Assembly: GCA_900554455.1 (NCBI GenBank)
Contig: USHT01000051.1
Span: 1-7,063 of the forward strand
Source: an uncultured Collinsella sp.
Lineage (GTDB): Bacteria; Actinomycetota; Coriobacteriia; Coriobacteriales; Coriobacteriaceae
Reading direction: 5' to 3'
DNA: 7,063 nt
Within the stretch, counting starts at the first letter, position 1; each line of letters begins with the position of its first letter. The notes under the pieces were generated by a model, which was not told where the DNA came from, ran no database searches, and was given only the letters and a program-made list of their open reading frames with translations. Positions 1-6,974 of the stretch are shown in pieces. Made by a program: the position numbers and the translations under genes.

Positions 1-30
1 GGGGGAGGCCTCGCGGCCTCCCCCTTTTTT
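1..30 (+). terminator. Rho-independent terminator of the upstream unit
   Basis: Bases 1-10 and 15-24 are perfect reverse complements, giving a 10-bp GC-rich stem with a 4-base TCGC loop, followed at once by six T (25-30). This is the classic intrinsic terminator form for the + strand. It ends whatever gene lies upstream of the window and isolates the operon that starts at acpS. The stem begins at base 1, so it may extend beyond the window edge. Confidence 0.9.
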
Positions 31-44
31 GCGTTTACGGGCTT

Positions 45-74
45 TTGTCTCACATAGTAGCTGTGTTTTATAAC
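45..74 (+). promoter_or_regulatory. Candidate upstream promoter P1 (sigma-70 type)
   Basis: A -35-like TTGTCT (45-50, 4 of 6 matches to TTGACA) is followed after 18 bases by a -10-like TATAAC (69-74, 5 of 6 matches to TATAAT). Transcription would start near base 81. It lies between the upstream terminator and acpS, where an operon promoter is expected. Motif matching by eye is weak evidence; either this or the downstream candidate could be the main promoter. Confidence 0.4.
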
Positions 75-80
75 CCTCGT

Positions 81-110
81 TTGTCGCATCTTCTGTGAAC
101 GGGCTACAAT
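81..110 (+). promoter_or_regulatory. Candidate downstream promoter P2 (sigma-70 type)
   Basis: A -35-like TTGTCG (81-86, 4 of 6) is separated by 18 bases from a -10-like TACAAT (105-110, 5 of 6). The predicted transcription start is near base 117, giving a leader of about 23 nt before the acpS ATG at 140. It sits exactly 36 bp downstream of the matching elements of P1, and both -35 regions share the form TTGTC-T/G-CA. No operator palindrome is obvious around it. Confidence 0.5.
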
Positions 111-129
111 AACTTAGTCTGTGCGATAT

Positions 130-137
130 GGAGGTGA
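130..137 (+). promoter_or_regulatory. Shine-Dalgarno that fixes the acpS start at 140
   Basis: GGAGGTGA at 130-137 is an extended match to the 16S anti-Shine-Dalgarno. The GGAGG core ends 5 bases before the ATG at 140. An in-frame ATG at 128 overlaps this motif and so cannot use it. I therefore choose 140, which also gives an AcpS N-terminus of usual length. Confidence 0.85.
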
Positions 138-139
138 AC

Positions 140-679
140 ATGGCTGAAGCTGGTATCGGCGTTGATATCGTCGAGATTTCCCGCATGAAATCAATTCTTG
201 AAAAGACGCCGTCGTTTGCTCGGCGTGTGTTTACCGAAGAAGAGCGTGCGTATTGTGATGCATCATCGCGTCCCGCTGCTCACTATGCCAGCCGCTTTGC
301 TTCGCGCGAGGCGGTACTTAAAGCTCTCGGCACGGGTTTTAGTCAAGGCGTGGGTCGCAAGGATGTTTCGGTTACGCGTGATAAACTCGGCAAACCGAAG
401 GCGCTGCTTTCGGGCCGTGCACTCGAGATCGCTCATGAGCTGGGTGTTGTTGAGGTCGCTCTTTCCATTACGCTTACAGGAGACTTAGCCGTTGCGAATG
501 CCATCGCGATTACCGAAGATGCTCGGCCTAAGCCAAAAGATGAAAAGGTGAGCACCAAGAAACGCGTAGCGCAGACATTTAAAGAGGCTCGCTCTGTTTT
601 AGATGAGCTTGAGCAGCTGCAGAATTCAGCATTGACGGAGCACCTGGGCGATGCTTCGCAAGATACGCTAGGAGCATAG
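140..679 (+). CDS. acpS: Holo-[acyl-carrier-protein] synthase with C-terminal extension
   Basis: AcpS transfers 4'-phosphopantetheine from coenzyme A to the conserved serine of apo-acyl carrier protein, in the cytoplasm, switching on fatty acid synthesis. The 179-residue product opens with GIGVDIVEISRM (5-16), where D9 matches the Mg2+-binding Asp. FASREAVLKALGTG (53-66) supplies the second acidic ligand, E57. The DVSVTRDKLGKPKALLSG stretch (75-92) is also typical. The conserved C-terminal SxSH motif reads S-I-T-L (109-112), so the usual His is Leu. Family members are about 120-130 residues. Here the core ends near residue 127 and about 52 charged residues follow (K/E-rich, then a probable helix at 139-169). 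The gene is first in the operon, and its TAG directly abuts the nnr ATG. The family call is secure; the role of the tail is unknown. Confidence 0.9.
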   Translation: MAEAGIGVDIVEISRMKSILEKTPSFARRVFTEEERAYCDASSRPAAHYASRFASREAVLKALGTGFSQGVGRKDVSVTRDKLGKPKALLSGRALEIAHELGVVEVALSITLTGDLAVANAIAITEDARPKPKDEKVSTKKRVAQTFKEARSVLDELEQLQNSALTEHLGDASQDTLGA

Positions 680-2296
680 ATGAAACCGGTTTTGAGTACC
701 GAAGAAGTCGTTCGTCTCGAGGATATCATCGAACGCGAAGGGACTTCGAAGGCCGAGCTTATGGAGCTAGCGGGTGAGTTTGCCGCCAACGAGGTCTTGA
801 AGCTCAATCCCGATCGGGTTCTCGTTCTGGTCGGTTTTGGTAATAATGGCGGCGACGGTTGGGTTGCCGCCGATATCCTGAGCCATAAGGGTGTGGACGT
901 GGATATCGTTTCTCCGGTTGAGCCGGATGAGATTCCTGCTGCTCTGGCACGTCATGTTGCTCGTCGTACTGCCGGCCGCGATGTGCACGTTTGCGTCGGC
1001 CCCTCGCGTGACGAACTCGAGGTTTTGATCGATAAGGCCGATGTTGTTGTCGATGCCATATTTGGTACCGGTTTCCACGGAAATCTGCGTGCGCCGTTCT
1101 CCATCTGGATTCCTACGGTCAATGAATGCGCCGATTGTGTCGTATCCATTGATGTCCCCTCGGGCCTGAATGCCGAGACGGGCGTTGTTGATGACGACTG
1201 CATTCGTGCCGAGCATACGGCGACGATGATTGCGCCCAAGATTGGTTTGTATAGCGCTGATGGCCCTGAGTATGCTGGCGATTTGATCTGCGGCAATCTT
1301 TACGACCGTCTTGACGAGGTCATCGATGATGTCGACCACGCCGCCGAGATTGTCGAGCCCGGTGACTTAGTTGATTACTTTGCCCCACTACCTACGAATA
1401 TCGATAAGTACTCCCGTGGCTCTGTGCTTATTGTCGCCGGATCTGCACAATATCCTGGTGCTGCCATTATGGCGGCCAAGTCTGCAGCTCGCGCGGGTGC
1501 TGGTTACGTGGCAGTCGCGGCTCCTGACGCCTGCGCTAATCTTATTCGCATGGCACTTCCTTCGATTCCCGTCTTTGCTATTCCGTCTGATTCCCGCGGC
1601 TCCTTTGGCGCCGCTGCGCGCATGACGGTGTGCGAGATTGCAAAGAAGTACAGCTGCGTACTGTGCGGTCCTGGTATGACGACGTCTGCCGGCGCTATGC
1701 AGGTGGTTTCGGGCTTGCTCGAGCTTGATGTACCGCTTATTTTGGACGCCGATGCACTCAACTGCCTTGCTAAGATTGCCATTGACGGTATTGATAGTAA
1801 CCCCGAGATGTATCGTCGCGAGCAGCCGTTGGTTATGACGCCGCACTATCGTGAGCTTTCGCGTCTGGTTGCCGGTGACGAGGTGAACGACCTTGGTACC
1901 GCGATTGCAGCCGCGCAGAAGGTTGTCTGGGCTGCAGGCTCCGACAATCTGGTGGTCATTGCCAAGGGGCCGACGACGGCTATCTGTGGCGTTGAGCGTG
2001 TGCTGCTGCCACTTTCGGGTCCGGCTTCTCTGGCAACTGCCGGTTCGGGTGATGTTCTCGCGGGTATTTTGGCCGGCACGCTTGCCACCATGCGCGACGA
2101 GATGGATCGTTGGGAGTTGCTGTATTCGTACGCCGTCGCACTTCACAGCTACGCCGGTTTTGCCGCGGCGACGGAGTATGGTGAGAAGAGCGTTATCGCG
2201 ACCGATCTTATCGACTTGATCGGTCCCGCCATGGAACTGGCGGCAAAGGATGCGCTCGAAGATCTGGGAATCATGGACGAAGGGTCGGATGACTAA
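680..2296 (+). CDS. nnr: Bifunctional NAD(P)H-hydrate epimerase / ADP-dependent dehydratase
   Basis: This metabolite-repair enzyme restores NADH and NADPH that have been hydrated to NAD(P)HX. The N-terminal YjeF_N domain (about 1-225) interconverts R and S epimers, and the C-terminal ribokinase-like domain (about 235-525) dehydrates the S form using ADP. Epimerase signatures are FGNNGGDG (53-60), DAIFGTG (125-131) and SIDVPSGLN (156-164, with the catalytic-type Asp). Dehydratase signatures are RGSVLIVAGS (246-255), CGPGM (329-333), DADALN (356-361), TPHYRE (387-392), IAKGPTT (427-433) and AGSGDVLAG (454-462), whose Asp is the expected catalytic residue. At 538 residues it is full length for the fused form, like E. 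coli YjeF/Nnr. The ATG follows AGGAG (670-674) with a 5-base spacer and directly abuts the acpS stop. An acidic tail (LGIMDEGSDD) ends the protein. Confidence 0.95.
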   Translation: MKPVLSTEEVVRLEDIIEREGTSKAELMELAGEFAANEVLKLNPDRVLVLVGFGNNGGDGWVAADILSHKGVDVDIVSPVEPDEIPAALARHVARRTAGRDVHVCVGPSRDELEVLIDKADVVVDAIFGTGFHGNLRAPFSIWIPTVNECADCVVSIDVPSGLNAETGVVDDDCIRAEHTATMIAPKIGLYSADGPEYAGDLICGNLYDRLDEVIDDVDHAAEIVEPGDLVDYFAPLPTNIDKYSRGSVLIVAGSAQYPGAAIMAAKSAARAGAGYVAVAAPDACANLIRMALPSIPVFAIPSDSRGSFGAAARMTVCEIAKKYSCVLCGPGMTTSAGAMQVVSGLLELDVPLILDADALNCLAKIAIDGIDSNPEMYRREQPLVMTPHYRELSRLVAGDEVNDLGTAIAAAQKVVWAAGSDNLVVIAKGPTTAICGVERVLLPLSGPASLATAGSGDVLAGILAGTLATMRDEMDRWELLYSYAVALHSYAGFAAATEYGEKSVIATDLIDLIGPAMELAAKDALEDLGIMDEGSDD

Positions 2297-2298
2297 TC

Positions 2299-3444
2299 AT
2301 GAATAAAGCCGATTTGACGCGCTGGTCCTGGGTCGAGATCGACCGCGGGGCGCTCCGTCGCAACACGAGGGCCTATAAGAACTTGCTGAATCCACGTCAG
2401 CGCCTGTGCTGCGTGGTCAAGGCCGATGCTTATGGTCATGGAGCTGTTGAGTGCGCCAAGATCATGTATTCGGCCGGTGCCGACATGTTTGCCGTGGCGA
2501 CGGTTAACGAGGGCGTTGAGCTCCGACAGGGCGGGATTACGAAGCCCATCCTCATCCTAAGCGAGCCGCCTATCGAGGCCATTCCGACGTTGCTCGAGTT
2601 TGATATCATGCCCTCGGTCTATACGTCTGACTTTGCTCTTGCGTATGGCGAATGTGCCGTCGCGGCGGGCAAGGTGGGCAAGTACCATCTTGCCATCGAG
2701 ACGGGCATGAACCGCATTGGCGTACATTACACACAGGTGCTCGACTTTGTACGCGGCATCAGTTTCCATCGCGGCATCCAGTGCGACGGCGTATTTACGC
2801 ACTTCGCCACGGCCGATGAACCTTCGGGCTGGGACTACAAACTGCAGTGTCAGCGCTTTACCGAGGCCGTTCAGGCCATTAAGGATGCGGGCTTTGAGTG
2901 CGGTATCGTGCACTGCGCCAACACGCCGTCCTCGATGCTCGACCCCTCGATGCATTTTGATATGATTCGCGCCGGCGTTGGCTTGTATGGCATGCAGCCG
3001 TGCGAGCTGAGTGGCCGCGTGATGCAGCTTGATCCCGTTATGAGCGTCCATGCGCGCGTGACGCGCGTGGCACACCCTGCGATGGGTGAGGGCGTGGGCT
3101 ACGGTTTTACCTACCGCGTACCGCGCACGCGCGTTCAGATCTGCACCCTTCCGATCGGTTATGCCGATGGCCTTTCGCGTACGCTTTCCAATCGTATGGA
3201 CGTGCTGTATCGCGGCGAGCGTGTGCGTCAGGTGGGCAATATCTGCATGGACCAGTTTATGGTCGCCATTCAGTCCAACCCGGCACACGAGATTCCCGAG
3301 GCCGAGTATGGTGACGAGATGATCATTGTCGGCCGCGATGGAGATGCCGAGATTACCATGGACGAGATGGCGCGCCTACGCGGCACGATTAACTACGAGG
3401 TCGCTTGCGGCTTTGGTATGCGTCTCGACAAGGTCTACGTGTAG
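2299..3444 (+). CDS. alr: Alanine racemase (PLP-dependent)
   Basis: Alr interconverts L- and D-alanine in the cytoplasm, providing D-Ala for peptidoglycan. The 381-residue product has the usual length. It begins with the family-typical SWVEIDRGALRRN (10-22). VVKADAYGHG (39-48) carries the PLP-binding lysine K41. R139 in MNRIG is the conserved arginine near the cofactor. GVGYGFTYR (265-273) carries Y268, the second catalytic base. PIGYADGLSR (285-294) and GNICMDQFMV (313-322) are further signatures. The C-terminus (TINYEVAC... then RLDKVYV) is typical. The ATG lies 2 nt after the nnr TAA. Its Shine-Dalgarno is weak (GAAGGG at 2279-2284 is 14 bases away; GGA at 2287-2289 is 9 away), so translation is probably coupled to nnr. 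All key residues are present. Confidence 0.96.
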   Translation: MNKADLTRWSWVEIDRGALRRNTRAYKNLLNPRQRLCCVVKADAYGHGAVECAKIMYSAGADMFAVATVNEGVELRQGGITKPILILSEPPIEAIPTLLEFDIMPSVYTSDFALAYGECAVAAGKVGKYHLAIETGMNRIGVHYTQVLDFVRGISFHRGIQCDGVFTHFATADEPSGWDYKLQCQRFTEAVQAIKDAGFECGIVHCANTPSSMLDPSMHFDMIRAGVGLYGMQPCELSGRVMQLDPVMSVHARVTRVAHPAMGEGVGYGFTYRVPRTRVQICTLPIGYADGLSRTLSNRMDVLYRGERVRQVGNICMDQFMVAIQSNPAHEIPEAEYGDEMIIVGRDGDAEITMDEMARLRGTINYEVACGFGMRLDKVYV

Positions 3445-3447
3445 GAG
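3443..3447 (+). promoter_or_regulatory. Shine-Dalgarno that fixes the glycosylase start at 3453
   Basis: AGGAG at 3443-3447 overlaps the alr TAG stop (3442-3444) and lies 5 bases before the ATG at 3453. The frame stays open upstream to an ATG at 3405, but that start would overlap alr by 40 bases and I see no ribosome-binding site for it. The 3453 start has the same spacing as the nnr and tsaE starts. Confidence 0.8.
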
Positions 3448-3452
3448 CCGCT

Positions 3453-4076
3453 ATGGGCGTCATGCACATCCCCGGCCATAGCCATCAGGCGCCGCGTGAG
3501 GTCGCACTCGAGGAGATCGAGGCCGTTCTGGGCGATTGTCACCTTTGCCAGCTTTACCAGTCGCGCCATAACATCGTGTTTGGCGTGGGAAACCCCCACG
3601 CCCGCGTGATGTTTATTGGTGAGGCGCCGGGCCGCAATGAGGATTTGCAGGGCGAGCCCTTTGTGGGGGCGGCAGGCGAGGACCTCAACGGCATTTTGTC
3701 CCTGGCGGGTCTTAAACGCGAAGACGTCTACATTGCCAATGTGCTTAAGTGCCGCCCGCCGGGAAACCGCAATCCGCGCCCCGAGGAAGTACTGGCTTGC
3801 TCGCCGTTTTTGCGTGAGCAGATTCGAAGCATCTGGCCCGATATTATTGTGACGCTCGGCAACCCCGCGACGCACTTTGTGCTTAAGACCGAGATTGGCA
3901 TTACTAAGCTGCGCGGCAGGTTCCACCAGATGGGGCATTTTGTAGTAATGCCCACGTTCCATCCGGCAGCAGCGCTACGCAATCCGGCGTGGCAGGAACT
4001 GCTGGAGGAAGACTTTAAGATGCTGGGCGACTATCTGGAGCGACATCCCGCACCAGAGGACGCCTCGGAATATTAA
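3453..4076 (+). CDS. udg: Family-4 uracil-DNA glycosylase with 4Fe-4S cluster
   Basis: This enzyme is predicted to excise uracil from DNA as the first step of base excision repair. The 207-residue product shows the family-4 (UDG/UdgA-type) motifs. GEAPGRNED (56-64) is the water-activating motif, and GEPFVGAAG (67-75) follows it. NVLKCRPPGNRNP (96-108) and TFHPAAALRN (168-177) come next; the last holds the uracil-binding His. Four cysteines at C29, C32, C100 and C116 fit the 4Fe-4S ligand pattern (CxxC, then C-x15-C). The length is normal for the family. The first 15 or so residues are a His- and Pro-containing leader before the helix with CxxC. It lies between alr and tsaE, 8 nt from alr and 9 nt from tsaE, so it is probably co-transcribed, although its function is unrelated to theirs. 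Early annotations sometimes call this family phage SPO1 DNA polymerase-related. Confidence 0.92.
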   Translation: MGVMHIPGHSHQAPREVALEEIEAVLGDCHLCQLYQSRHNIVFGVGNPHARVMFIGEAPGRNEDLQGEPFVGAAGEDLNGILSLAGLKREDVYIANVLKCRPPGNRNPRPEEVLACSPFLREQIRSIWPDIIVTLGNPATHFVLKTEIGITKLRGRFHQMGHFVVMPTFHPAAALRNPAWQELLEEDFKMLGDYLERHPAPEDASEY

Positions 4077-4085
4077 GGAGCATAT

Positions 4086-4592
4086 ATGTCCCTGGAGCGC
4101 CTGGGGGTAGGTACTTACAAAACGACTTGCGCTGCCGATACGGAGTACTTTGGCGAGCTAATTGCACCGTGCCTTGAGGACGGCGATGTGCTCATCCTGA
4201 CCGGTGGCCTGGGAGCGGGCAAAACTCACTTTACCAAGGGCGTCTCGCGCGGGCTGGGCGATGGGCATATGGTTACGAGTCCTACGTTTGCGCTCATGGC
4301 CGTTCACGATCAAGGTCGTATTCCGCTGTTTCACTTTGATTTATACCGCCTGGAGCATGCCTACGAGCTCGAGGATACGGGCATTTTCGATGTGCTGGGC
4401 TATGAGGGTGCTTGCCTGCTGGAATGGGGCGAACAATTCCAGGACGAGCTGACGGATGAGTATCTTTCGGTGACGCTCAAGCGTGATGAGGGCGACAGCG
4501 ATGTGCGAACGATAACGCTCGAGGCGCACGGTGACCGCGCAATGGAGCTTTCCCATTTGATTGATAAGGCTGTACAAGATGAGCTTGCATAA
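4086..4592 (+). CDS. tsaE: tRNA t6A biosynthesis ATPase TsaE
   Basis: TsaE is the P-loop ATPase that supports turnover of the TsaB-TsaD complex making t6A at position 37 of tRNAs reading ANN codons. The 168-residue product has a Walker A motif GGLGAGKT (40-47, K46). The switch-like segment TSPTFAL (64-70), the family motif FHFDLYRL (82-89) and LLEWGEQ (111-117) follow. All are characteristic of the YjeE/TsaE family. The length is near the usual 150-160 with a slightly long C-terminus (about 132-168, charged). AAGGAG (4075-4080) overlaps the glycosylase stop and stands 5 bases before the ATG. The 3' end overlaps the next gene by 14 nt, in keeping with matched production of interacting proteins. 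Confidence 0.95.
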   Translation: MSLERLGVGTYKTTCAADTEYFGELIAPCLEDGDVLILTGGLGAGKTHFTKGVSRGLGDGHMVTSPTFALMAVHDQGRIPLFHFDLYRLEHAYELEDTGIFDVLGYEGACLLEWGEQFQDELTDEYLSVTLKRDEGDSDVRTITLEAHGDRAMELSHLIDKAVQDELA

Positions 4593-6963
4593 CGACAACG
4601 CGCTGGTGGTGGCGCTCGATACCTCGACCGACATGCTTGCCTGCGCGGCAAGCTGGATTGATGGGCAGACGGGCGAGGCGAAGCTCGTGAGTGGCGACCA
4701 CATGTGTCGCCGTCACGCCAACGTTGAGCTCGTGAATACCGTTGATGGCGTGCTGGCTCAGGCCGGTCTGGATCGCAGCGATGTTGGTTGCTACGTGGTC
4801 GGTCGCGGCCCGGGGTCGTTTACGGGTGTGCGCATCGGCATCTCCACTGCCAAGGGCCTCGCGCGTGGTGCCAATGTTCCGCTGCTGGGCGTGTCGACGC
4901 TCGACGCCTGCGCTTGGACGGCGTGGAAGGCTGGCGTGCGCGGCAAGCTTGGTATCTTGGCCGATGCTATGCGCGGTGAGGTATATCCGGCGCTGTATAT
5001 GCTGGTCGATGGGGGCCCCGAGCGTCAATTTGAGCGCGAACACGTGGTCAAGGCCGCCGTGGCGCTCGATGAGTGGCGCCAAGCAGCGGACTGGGACCAG
5101 GTTCAGCTGACCGGTGACGGTCTCGTGCGCTATGGCAAGCTGCTGGGTGAGGACGAGACCGTCCGCTGCGTGGAGCGCGACCTGTGGTGGCCTTCGGGCG
5201 AGGGCTTGCTGCTCGCGCACGCTGCGGGTGACGGCGATCCGGCTCGCGTCCTGCCGATTTACACGCGCCTTTCGGATGCCGAGGAAAACGAGCGCAAGCG
5301 TCTTGGTCTTGCCGAGAGTGCGCAGAGCGAAATTACGGGCGTTGCCGATGAGCTCGCCGGTCGTCATCTGCAATTCCGCCCCATGGGCGCGGCGGATGCC
5401 GAGGGCGCGAGCGCACTGGAGACCGCCTGCTTTGAAGGCGCCGGACACGAGGCGTGGACGCCGGGCATGTTCTTGTCCGAGCTGGGCGAGGACGTTGCCG
5501 CTCCGCGTAGCTGGTGGGTGGCGCACGACGACGGTCAGTTGCTGGGTCTTGCCGGCGGCATGGTCGTCGACGGGGACGTGCAGATTATGGACGTTGCCGT
5601 CGATCCGACTCATCGCCGTGAGGGTATCGCCCGCAAGCTGCTGTCGCATGTGAGCTATGATGCCCAGATGCTCGGCTGCACCACGGCTTCGCTCGAGGTC
5701 GAGGACGGCAACGAGGGAGCGATCGCGCTTTATAACGCTCTGGGCTTTACCGAGGCTGGCCGTCGCCGCGGCTACTATGGTGCCGACAAGGATGCCATCG
5801 TCATGACGGCTCCGCTGCCCCTCGTGCTTCCGGTCGACAATGCTTCGCCCGAGCCGACGGCGGCTGAGCAGCGTGTATGGCCGCTGCCTGCGCCCGAGCG
5901 AACCGTTGAGGAGCGCGCTGAAATTGAGCGCCGTCGCCTAGTGCTCGCTATCGAGAGTTCCTGCGACGAGACGGCCGTGGCGATTATCGATGCGGATGGC
6001 AATATGCTGGCCAACCAGGTGTCGACACAGATTGATTTTCACGCCCGCTTTGGCGGCGTGGTGCCCGAGATCGCCTCGCGCAAGCACGTTGAGGTGATTG
6101 TGAGTGTCGTAGATGCGGCGCTCGAGGATGCCGCGGCATCACTTGGCCTTGAGGGTGGAGCCATTGCTCCCAGCGAGCTTGCCGCCGTGGGCGTGACGCA
6201 GGGTCCGGGCCTGGTGGGCGCCCTCGTGGTAGGCGTTGCCTTTGCCAAAGGCTTTGCCTACGCTGCCGGTAAGCCGCTCGTATGCGTCAACCATCTGGAG
6301 GGGCACCTGTTTGCCAACCTGCTGGCGCAACCCGACCTCAAACCGCCGTTTATCTTCACGCTTGTCTCGGGTGGGCACACCATGCTCGTGCACGTGAAGG
6401 CGTGGGGCGACTACGAGGTGCTCGGTGAGACGCTCGACGACGCCGTGGGCGAGGCCTTCGACAAGGTAGCCAAGGCGTTGGGTTTGGGCTATCCCGGTGG
6501 CCCCATCATCTCCAAGCTGGCCGAGACAGGCAATCCCCGCGCGATCGATTTTCCCCGCGCGCTTAACAGCAGGGGAGACTATCGTTTCTCGCTTTCGGGC
6601 CTCAAGACGGCGGTGACGCTCTACATCGAGCAAGAGACCAAGGCCGGGCGCACGATTCACCTGCCCGATCTGGCGGCTTCGTTTGAGGCAGCTGTCTTTG
6701 ACGTGCAGTACAAGAAGGCCAAAAACGCCCTGCACGCCACCGGGTGCAAGGAGTATTGCATCGGCGGTGGTGTCTCGGCCAATCCGCATCTGCGCGAGAT
6801 GATGATCAAGAAGCTCGGACGCCAGGGCATCCGCGTGACGGTGCCGCCTCTTTCGGCATGCACCGACAACGCTGCCATGATCGCGGAGGTCGCCCGCCGT
6901 AAATTCGACCGAGGTGAAATCTCGCCGTTCGACGTCGACGCCGATCCAAACATGACGCTGTAG
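4579..6963 (+). CDS. tsaB-rimI-tsaD: TsaB-RimI-TsaD fusion: t6A transferase and S18 acetyltransferase
   Basis: One uninterrupted 794-residue frame holds three normally separate proteins. Residues 1 to about 240 are TsaB, with GRGPGSFTGVRIG (75-87) and the terminal PIYTRLSDAEEN (226-237). About 264-410 is a RimI-type GNAT acetyltransferase: VAVDPTHRREGIARKLL (339-355) has the RxxGxA acetyl-CoA loop, then LEVEDGNEGAIALYNALGF (372-390) and RRRGYY (395-400). After a Pro/Ala/Glu-rich linker (about 411-452), 453-794 is TsaD. It has IESSCDETAVAI (458-469), metal ligands H572 and H576 in NHLEGH, GGGVSAN (729-735) and D763 in CTDNAAM. TsaD transfers the threonylcarbamoyl group to tRNA A37; RimI is expected to acetylate ribosomal protein S18. 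Each domain looks complete. I chose the ATG at 4579, with AAGG 10 bases upstream, over an in-frame TTG at 4561. It overlaps tsaE by 14 nt. TsaC must be encoded elsewhere. The RimI substrate is inferred from the family. Confidence 0.94.
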   Translation: MSLHNDNALVVALDTSTDMLACAASWIDGQTGEAKLVSGDHMCRRHANVELVNTVDGVLAQAGLDRSDVGCYVVGRGPGSFTGVRIGISTAKGLARGANVPLLGVSTLDACAWTAWKAGVRGKLGILADAMRGEVYPALYMLVDGGPERQFEREHVVKAAVALDEWRQAADWDQVQLTGDGLVRYGKLLGEDETVRCVERDLWWPSGEGLLLAHAAGDGDPARVLPIYTRLSDAEENERKRLGLAESAQSEITGVADELAGRHLQFRPMGAADAEGASALETACFEGAGHEAWTPGMFLSELGEDVAAPRSWWVAHDDGQLLGLAGGMVVDGDVQIMDVAVDPTHRREGIARKLLSHVSYDAQMLGCTTASLEVEDGNEGAIALYNALGFTEAGRRRGYYGADKDAIVMTAPLPLVLPVDNASPEPTAAEQRVWPLPAPERTVEERAEIERRRLVLAIESSCDETAVAIIDADGNMLANQVSTQIDFHARFGGVVPEIASRKHVEVIVSVVDAALEDAAASLGLEGGAIAPSELAAVGVTQGPGLVGALVVGVAFAKGFAYAAGKPLVCVNHLEGHLFANLLAQPDLKPPFIFTLVSGGHTMLVHVKAWGDYEVLGETLDDAVGEAFDKVAKALGLGYPGGPIISKLAETGNPRAIDFPRALNSRGDYRFSLSGLKTAVTLYIEQETKAGRTIHLPDLAASFEAAVFDVQYKKAKNALHATGCKEYCIGGGVSANPHLREMMIKKLGRQGIRVTVPPLSACTDNAAMIAEVARRKFDRGEISPFDVDADPNMTL

Positions 6964-6974
6964 CTGGTACGGCG

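Noticed and set aside
128..139. Alternative ATG start for acpS at 128
   Set aside because: The strong GGAGGTGA motif lies within these codons and is correctly spaced for the ATG at 140, not for 128.
1388..3288. Long - strand open frames opposite nnr (1388-2146) and alr (2557-3288)
   Set aside because: They mirror confidently identified genes, show no motifs, and have no promoter or ribosome-binding context that I could see.
3405..3452. Upstream ATG start for the glycosylase, inside alr
   Set aside because: It would overlap alr by 40 bases without a visible ribosome-binding site, whereas 3453 has AGGAG at 5-base spacing.
4477..5649. A 390-codon open frame on the - strand opposite tsaE and the TsaB-RimI region
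   Set aside because: The opposite strand encodes proteins with clear family motifs throughout. The antisense product has no recognisable domain and is Ala/Arg/His/Gln-rich, as expected for an antisense shadow in GC-rich DNA.
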